NCBI GenBank assembly: GCA_963575745.1
Contig: CAUYUJ010003585.1
Span: 1-64,000 of the forward strand
Length of the DNA stretch: 64,000 nt
Reading direction: 5' to 3'
From: Prorocentrum cordatum
Taxonomy: Eukaryota; Sar; Dinophyceae; Prorocentrales; Prorocentraceae
Below are positions 48,404-57,500 of this stretch, piece by piece (within the stretch, counting starts at the first letter, position 1; every line of letters begins with the position of its first letter). The position numbers and the translations under genes were made by a program. The notes beneath the pieces are model-generated. The model did no database searches and had not been told where the DNA came from. It worked only from the letters and a program-made list of their open reading frames with translations.

Positions 48404-48650
48404 ATGTTGATGATGATGATGCTGATGATGCTGATTATGCTGATGAGGATGCTGCTGATGATGATGATGCTGCTGATGATGCTGATGATGCTGATGATGC
48501 TGGTGATGCTGATGATGATGGTGATGATGATGATGATGATGATGATGACGATGATGATGATGCTGATGATGATGTTGTTGATGATGATGATGATGCTAGT
48601 GATGCTGATGATGTTCCCGATGCTGCTGATGATGATGATGATGTTGCTGC

Positions 48651-48683
<33 letters not shown>

Positions 48684-51600
48684 CGATGATTGCGATGATG
48701 CCGATGATGACGATGATGACGATGATGACGGTTATGATGCCGCTGCTGCTGATGATGCTGATGCTGATGCTGCTGCTGATGAGGAGGAGGCGGAGGAGGA
48801 GGGAGAAGGGATGAGGGAGAAGGGAGGAGGGAGGAGGGAGGAGGGCGTAGCAGGAGGAAGGAGGGAGGAGGGAGGGAGGAGAAGGGAGTAGGGAGGAGGC
48901 CCCCAGCCCCTAGAGGTCTTCGGCTGCTCGTAAGAGTGACCCCTCGTCGGAGTGGCCTTTCGTGCGCGGCTTCCGTGGGGCGCGCGGGGGGGGGGGCAAG
49001 CCCGAGCGTCAGATAGGCAATCGCGGACGCAGCCGCTCGTCCTGGATGGAAGGTATGTCGGCGAGGAGCGCCGCCCAGTGGCGCTGGATAGCGCCGGAGA
49101 GCGCTCAGCAGCCCCAACAGCGCCCAAGGAGTGCCCCATTGGCGACCGATAGCGCCCGAGGGCGCCTCAAGAGGGAGGAGGAGGGGGAGGAGGAGGGGGA
49201 GGAGGAGGAGGGGGAGGAGGAGGAGGAGGAGGAGGAGGAGGAGGAGGAGGAGGAGGAGAGCACAGCGCGCGAATGCCGCACTCGTGGGCGTACACCCTCC
49301 CAGCATGGGTGCCCAGCATGGGCGGAGTCTCCACACACTTTTTCTGCTAATGTGCACGCGAGGGCGACCCCCCCGGCAGGGGGCCAGGGCGACGCTCGGT
49401 GCGCGGCTTGCCGATCGCTGCGCGCGGCGCGACCGTGGCGACCCGTCCGCTTGGCGCGCAGTCGGGCGCCATGGGGACGGCCTAAAAGCTCCCCCGCGGT
49501 GCTTCCCGACGAAGCGCGCAGGCCGCCACCTGCGGCACAGCACGCCACGGCTGACAGGCCGCACGCCAGGTGCGGCGGCCCTCCGGGGGCTTTGCCGTGA
49601 AGGGGTCGAAGGAGGTGGCACCTCTCGGGCGACGAAGCCTGCACGGATATCCACTGCTCCCTGGCCAGGCCCGTCCTGAACCCAGGAGTGCGTCTACGCC
49701 ACGCCCTCCTGGCTTGGCCAGGAGCTGCGCATGCACCGCTGCTGGGTGCAGGATGGGCCTGGCCAGGGAGCAATGGATACGTCTATAGATACCGTCGCCC
49801 GACACCTCGTCCTCGGCAGAAGGGCGGCGGAAGGCCAGCGGCAGCCAGCGGGAGGAAGACGGGGGCGGCTCCGTCGGTGGAGGCCGGCGGAAGTAACATG
49901 CTCCTCCTCCTCCTCCTCCTTCTCCCTGTGGAGACGCGCTCGGGGCCGAGGGGTCTTCGAGCGTGTGGCTGGGCGGGCCCGTCCCCTCACTGCGCTCGTC
50001 TCCTCCACCTCCGCATCCTCCACAGCCTTTCCTCCTCCTCCTCCTCCTCCCCTCCTCCTCTCATCACGCCACCCTTTCAGTGGAGACGGCTGAAGAGGGG
50101 GATGCAGTTAATTGTGGTGGCGTGAGTTTCGGGCCCCACAGGGGCCTCATCGCGTGCGCCGGAAGCTGGGGCTTCGTCTGGAGGCCTGGGAGCTCTTTCC
50201 TTTGCGCGTATGTGCGGCCGAGCCCGCGGCATAGCTCGATCTCACCACGATTCCAACTCGACTTTCATCTACCATACTCTCCTCTTTACTCCTCCTATCT
50301 CCTTACTCTATCCTTTTCACCTCCTCCTCCTCCTCCTTACTCGTCACTCACTTCACTCCGCTACCTCGCACTCCTCCTCCTCCCTCTCCTCTCCTGTCCC
50401 TCCTAATTTCCTCCTTCTCCTCTACTCTCCTCTCTCCTCTCTTCTCCTCCTCGCCTACCCCCTCCACTCTCTCTCTTATCCTCATTTCCTCCTCTTCACT
50501 TTCCTCCTTCCTTTCTCCTTCCTCTTCCTCATCCTCCTCCTCCTCCTCCTGTGAGGCGTACGGGGCCGAGGGGACTTCGAGGGTGCTGGGCGCCGTCCCC
50601 TCACTGCGCTCGTCTCCTCTCTCGCATCCACCACGCCTATTCCTCTCTCTCCTCACCTCCTTTTCCTCCTCCATCTCTCCTCCTCCTACCTCCTCCTCCT
50701 CCTCCTCCTCCTCCTCCTCCTCCTCCTCCTCCCTCTCTCTCTTCCCGCTGCTTCTTTCTCTCTTCCTCCTCCTCCTCCGCCCGCTTCATCCTCCGCCCCC
50801 AGACGCAGTTGCCGTGTCCACTCTGCCCCCTTCCGCGCAAGACTGGCCGCGCCCTGTCCTGACATTCGGACTGGGCTCGCAGGCGCCGCAAGAGAAAGGT
50901 CCTCACCGAGTCATTAGTTCTTGAGACTACTTGTGTTGTTTTCCAATGTCTCCGGAGGTTTTTCGAAGTCAGCGTCTAGAGGCCTCGGTACCGAGCGGGG
51001 AATGGAAGAGATCTCCCCGCAGGGCGTGGGGGTCTCTTGAGCCTTTTGGAGGCCTCCATGTATGCGCACTTGTCTCAGCGGAGTGACGTCCTGCGGCAGG
51101 TCCAAACTCTTGCTTCCCTCGCTGAGCGCTGCCGATTGCGCAGCTGTCGGCACGCTCGTGACTGGGGGTCCAGCGGGGTAGCGTCTTACGGCTCGGCTGC
51201 AGTCGGCTTTCTTTCGGCGTCGCCTCACGCAGGTTTTGGGACAGGAGCAGCGCAGGGTTCTCCCCATCCTGGTTGACCCCGAAATATGTCCAGCGAAAAG
51301 AGGGTGGTGCAATAAGTTTGTTGCAATAGATTTGTGGGGTTGCAATCGATCCGGGGCGTGCAACACATTCTGGTGCGAAATGGTATTGCTGGATTTTCGC
51401 ATGCTATGCATTAGTTGCTGTAAATCCGATATTATTTTCTGGCGCAATACATTTGCAATACAACTGCCCGAAATCTATTGCACCACCCCCTTTCAGCTGG
51501 ACCCCGTGTTGGGTCAACTAAACCCATGTGGCTCACAGAACGGACAGCGCCAGAGGAAGGCCAGAAAGCCACGGGGGAGGGGGGCTTGGCTGAAGGGAAA

Positions 51601-54419
51601 TAGTGTGGGGGGAGGGCGCGGGGCCGGAGTTGGTGCGAGGGGGGGGCAGGAAGAGGAGAAGGAGGAGGATGACGACGATGACGAGGAGTTCGAGGAGGAG
51701 GAGGAGGCCGAGGAGGAGGAGGAGGAGGAGGATGAGGAGGAGGAGGAGAAGGGCGACGACGATGTGGACAAGGGAGAGGAGAGAACGGCCCCGCCCAGGC
51801 AGCCGGGGGGGGGGGGTGCGCGCGCCGTGCGCGCAGAGCGAACACCTGTGACACGAGACGTGTGTGCCATCACGGGCTGCAGCGGCTGCGCGACGCTCGG
51901 CCCCCCTCTGAGCCCCGAATCATCAGGGGTAACTCGGGTCAGGGATAACTCGGGTTCGTTTTTCGGGAATCCAAACCCGAGTTACCCTGGACCCGAGTTA
52001 CCCCGGATAACTCGGGCGTCCAGAGCCCCGAATCATCAGGGGTAACTGGCGTTTTGGGTTAAGGGACCACTCGGGTTATTTTTCGGAACTCCAACCCGGG
52101 TACGGACCGGAGTTACCGGATAACTGGGCGCCCAACCCCGGCCCCCCCCCCCCCCCCCCCCCGCCTCCTCAATGCCTCGGTTTCTAAGCCAGCGTTAAGT
52201 CGGGCACGCCCCCCTTCAGGTGGGAATACTCAACGATAGTCAAAACACAGTCTGGGGACGATGCCTCGACTATTTTTTGACCACGTTCGACCCTTTTTTG
52301 ACGATTTTTCGTTTCTCGTGCAGAATCCGCCTGCAGGGGGGACACGCCCGAGCTAAAGCCAGTGGCCACTGCGCAGCACGACCGTGCCTTCTCTCGTCCT
52401 GGAGCTTCGCGGCGCGAGGTAAAGCCAGAGCTCGGGATCTCCCCTGTGGCCCTCGCCAGGGCCCAGGGACCGTCACAGGACGGCTCGGGATGAGGGTCGG
52501 GTCCCGGGGAAGGGATCCCGATCTCCCGGGGGGCCCACGTTGTGAAACTTCGCGACGTTGGAGAGCCGGGGCACGACGCTCCCTCGTCGTCGTCGTCCTC
52601 CTCCTCCTCCTCCTCCTCCTCCTCCTCCTCCTTCTCTTCCTCCTCATCTCCTCCTCCTCCTCCTCCTCCTCCTCCTCGTCGTCCTTGCTCCTCCTCTCTC
52701 CTCGCTCCTCCTCCTCCTCCTTTTTTCTCCTACTCCTCGTTTCTCCTCCTCCTTCTCTCCTCTCTCTCTCTCTTCCTCTCCTCCTCCTCCTCCTCCTCAT
52801 CTCTCCTCCTCTCCTCCTCCTCCTCCCTCCTCTCTCCTCTCCTATCTCTCCTCCTCCTCCTCTCTCCTCCTCCTCGTCGTCTGGCTTTGGCCGGCCGGCA
52901 TATCGGGATTTGTCGATCGGGGTTCCCTCCATGCAGGACGGGCAGTCTCCAGAGCGAGCGCGCGCCCCGCGGGCTCCCTGCCCCCCCACCCCGCCTGGAA
53001 GCGGTCTTCGAGCAGGGGATCGGCTGCGGTCGAGTAGCTGATTCAGAAACCTCCCAAAACTTGCAGAATGTTTTTTTTTGGATGTTATACGAAGTGACTC
53101 GTAGAACTTCCCTAAGAGCGAAGCGGCGAAGCTTAAGAGTAATTCGGGCGCGCTGGCGGACTAGTTGGCTCGGAAAATCTCGACGGAAGTTTTGCATACT
53201 TTTGGTCGGTTAAAAGTCAATTTTCGAAATTCAACCATTCGTTAGAGTTCGCATATTTTTCCCCGAAAAGCTGGGCCCACTTTCTTATCCAGCACCTGCT
53301 TGAAAGCTGGCCCAGGTTCTCTTCAGCACGGTCGTCCCTCCAGCGTGGACAAGCCAAGGCTGCCCAGCTTCGTTGGAGGAGGCTTCGTGAAGCTGGCCCA
53401 GGTTTCTTGGTTGATGATGTTCTTGATCATCTTTTCGGCTGTACAGCATCGATTTGCCCGCAAAGTGGATTTTCTCGCCGGACCTGCGAACCATCTATGG
53501 CATGATCTACGATTTAAGTCGGCCCTGTCCTGCTACAGGGGGAACATTTGTCAGGGGGCGATGTTTGAATATGTTTGAACATTTTTTGACTATTCTTCAT
53601 GTTTCTGCCAAACTCCGCCTGTAGGGGGACACGCCCGACCTAAATCTACGAGCATCCTACGCATTCGTCGTACCCTCGACGAGGAAATGAAGTGTGGGGT
53701 CAGCCAATTCTGTCGTCGATCCCCTCGGGGGGGGGCCCGCCTCTGGGAGGGGCCCGCCTCCGGCTGCCACCTCGGGCGGTCGTGGCCGACGGCGGCGCCG
53801 CAGGGACGCGTACCAGGCGGACGCGGACAGCGACGTGATCGCCAGCGGCACGGAGGAGGCGGCCGAGGAGCGCGGGGCACTGCTGTAACATTGGAAGCTG
53901 GGGAGGAAAATCAAGAGGAGCGCGGGGCACTGCGGGCCGTCTGCTGCGCAGAGACTGGCTGTCGGCCTTGTCGGCGCGCCGGGGGGCCGCTGCCCAGGCA
54001 GGCTCGCGTCGTGGAAAATTCCACCACGGGAGGTTTTGGGTCATTGTCGGCGTCCGGGGGCCATCGCCGGGCCTCGGGGCCGTCGAGAACTCTAGCAGTG
54101 GCGAGGCGTCCTGACTGGCCTCTAGGCCCACCAGGGCATATTCTCGGAACTTCTCATGGTTTGCACGGGGTGTTCTCCGAACATTTCAGGCCGAGACAGG
54201 ATGGTTTTCATTCTAGGCGCTTCGCGCACCCCGACCAGCCCATCCAGAAACGATATCCAGGCGAGTTGAGGTGATCAGCGAAGTGCGGGAGCAAAGAGGG
54301 GGACGGCCGAACCGTGCGAAGGAGTGAGGAGGAGAAGTATGAGGCTGGCTGGCTGGCTGAATGGATGGATGGATGGATGGATGGATGGATGGATGAGGAA
54401 GTTGGGAGAAGGAGGATGA

Positions 54420-54516
<97 letters not shown>

Positions 54517-57500
54517 GATGGATGATGATGATGATGATGATGTGGATGCTGATGCTTCTGATGCTGATGATGATGGTGATGGTGATAATGATGATGCATG
54601 CTGATGATGCTGAAGATGATGATGAATGCTGATGATGATGTGATGAGAGGAGCGGAGTGAGAAGGAGGAGGGCGGGGAGGAGGTGCAGATGATGATGCTG
54701 CTGATGATGATGATGATGAGAAGGAGGAGGAGGAGGAGGAGGAGGAGGATGAGGAGGAGGAGGAAGAGGAGGAGGACAGAAGGCGTAGGAGGAGGAAGGA
54801 GGAGCAGGAGGAGGAGGGTAACCAAACAGGCCAGAGGTCGCTTGGATGCCTCTTGGAGACTCTTGGGATATCTCTTGGGCGCTTCTTGGTGGCATCTTGG
54901 AGCGTCTTGGGGGTCTCTTGGCGGTCCTGGGGGCTCTTTGGTGTCTTGGGTGCCTCGGAGGGGCCTCTTGGGGCCACCTGGGGTCCTCTTGGGGGCCTCC
55001 TGGGGGCCTCTTGATGGCCTCTTAAGGTCATCTTGGGACCATCTTGGGGTCTCTTGGGGCCTCCTGGGCGCTTCTTGGGGCGATCTTGGAGGACATCGAT
55101 CAAAGAAGAGGGGAGCTTTAATTAGCCTCTCCCCCAAGCGGCCAAAATGGGGCCCAAACCCTAGTAACACTAATGATTTGGGCTTCCTCGCCGAGGCCGT
55201 TTTGGACGCTCCAATGGGGCGCGGCACCGCCCGTCCAGATCCAGGGGAGGTGGTACAGGGAGGGGTCAAGCTACCCACCCGCCCGCAAGCCGTCTAGCTC
55301 ACTCCCACCCGCCCCCCCTACTCATAAGTAACACCCGAGCCTGAGCATGTTCAGCGATCGTCTTTGGATGTGCAGCTACTGGGAACCAAAGCCGACCCCA
55401 TGTGCGCGACGCTTGGGCGAGGTGCGCCACGCGTGCCAGGGGCGCCACGCGCGCCAGGCACCCCCGGGCCCGAGCGTGGCAGGCACGCCTGGTGCGCCAG
55501 ATGCGCCACGTGCTCCGAGTGCGCCAGGTGTGCCGCACACTCCAGCCGCGCCAGGGAGGGGTAAACCCTTCCCCGAAGGGGAAGAAGGGGGGTGGATGAG
55601 GAAATTCCTTAAACCACCTACGCCCAGAGGGCTGATGGGATTCGTCGGCTGTATGTCATAAGTAAATGTTCGTTGTGCGTGTCAGCTTCTTATGATCGAA
55701 GAATATTTCGTGGTAGGCCTATAGGAATGCCGGGACGGTCGGTCCCTGCTCAACAAAAAGCATTGCAAGTGGACGGCTGGCGAAGGCCAGCGGAAGCAGC
55801 GGCAGTCGCCATGAAGCGAATCCAGATCTCCGGCGACGTGTTTTTTCAGTCCGGCGGTTTTCCTCGATTTCGGTCTCCAAGGCCCGCCATCGGGCCCTGG
55901 AGCCATCAAGAATGGATCTGGGACGAAACACCGCAGCCAAGACTCTGAAATAAGGAACAGTTTGGTTTCGGAAGGGGCTCGATGTTCCTCAGGTCTTCCA
56001 TGGCCGTTTCTCGAGCGTTCTTCGTCCCGTCCACGCAGGCGCCTTCGGGGCCAAAAAAGGGCTTCGTTCCTCATTTCGCATTCCCTATTTCGGCAGCCCG
56101 ACTCTAGCACTGGTGAAGGGGTCGGGACGCCTGGGGCCGCGCGCTGAAACACATCGTCGGATGTCTGGGAACGCGTCCCGAGGGAGACGGGTCCGGATGC
56201 TTTTCGCAGTGTTCGGGCAGAGCCCGCCCCGTGCACCGGGACCATCGAAGTCTGGCTCAGGATGAAGAGTTGCGCCCGATGGGGAGGTCCCGATTCCCTG
56301 AGGTCCCGCTTCCTCCATGCCACGGCGGATCCCCGCCCCGCCCCTGATCCCCCGTCACTACCCCCAGCTGCGGGAGGCAGCGGGCCGTTGTTAAAGGCCG
56401 GTCCTGCGTGCGCGTGCCCCCCGTTGCAGCGCCTTGGGGTCAGTAGCCCGCCTTCCCTCCCGCCCCTTGCCTCCCCCAGCCCCGCCACTGCTTGGGCTGC
56501 TGAGTAGGGCGCGNNNNNNNNNNNNNNNNNNNNNNNNNNNNNNNNNNNNNNNNNNNNNNNNNNNNNNNNNNNNNNNNNNNNNNNNNNNNNNNNNNNNNNN
56601 NNNNNNNNNNNNNGGTGGCGAGTGTGTGTGTGTGTGTGTGTGCGTGTGTGGGGCGGGGGCGGGCATGGTAGTAAAACGTGAGAGCCTTGTGTGCCCTCGT
56701 CTTTAGAGTGCACTTGCGTCGATGAGCGCCTGCTAATCGACGAGATAGTGCACGTTTAGTGCCGGTGAGCGTCGACAAGCGTCAAGTCGCGTCGATTTTG
56801 CCTCGATTAGCGTCGATCTAGCGTCGATTAGCGTCGAGGAGTGTCGACTCGCAAGAGCCAGCAATATGGTATCGGAGGCTCGCGTGAGTTGCCGCAGAAG
56901 GCGGGTGCCCAGGGGTGGTGGGGAAGGTGCCACTGGGCGTCGCTACTCACATTTCTCGTTTCTGGGGCCATCGTCTGCAAGGTGAGCAAAACAGGCCGTA
57001 GTTTTTTCATATGATTGAGCGCATCTTAATCTCGACACGTCGGGGGGCTTTAAGAAGCGGGATAACGAAGACACGGAACGGCCCGACACACCTACACACA
57101 CCAACCGCTGCAAGTGCGGGGGCGGATCGTTCTGAATCGGCATCGGGTGGCTCCTGCCAGAATCGGCAACGGGGGCTGGTTACAGACACCTGAGCTGGAC
57201 TACGATCTGTGTGCACGCCAGTTTTGAGGATTCTAACACGCATGAGCTCTCCTCCAGCTCTCCCTTCTCCTTCCCTTGGCTTTCACTAAAAACAGTTTGC
57301 AGAAGAAGCGAGCTTCCCTCTTGGCTTCTCCTCCCGTCCCAGTCGTCCCCAGAGCGCACAGGACATGGGCGAGGAGGGCAACGCGGGCGAGATTGCACCA
57401 ACCTACGGCGCGGCTAAGGGCCAGCTGAAGGCGGCCCAGTCCAGCCAGGGCCAGACTGGGGTCATCCTCAAGGCCTTCGTTGCCGTCTTCATCGCCGAGT

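Noticed and set aside
48256-48891. Asp/Ala-rich frame of 211 codons
   Set aside because: Same cause as above. It ends in the GGA tract.
53394-53436. Hydrophobic frame [14 protein letters not shown] as a possible exon of the antiporter
   Set aside because: Helix 3 is already supplied by 45511-45582, and this piece matches no part of the family.
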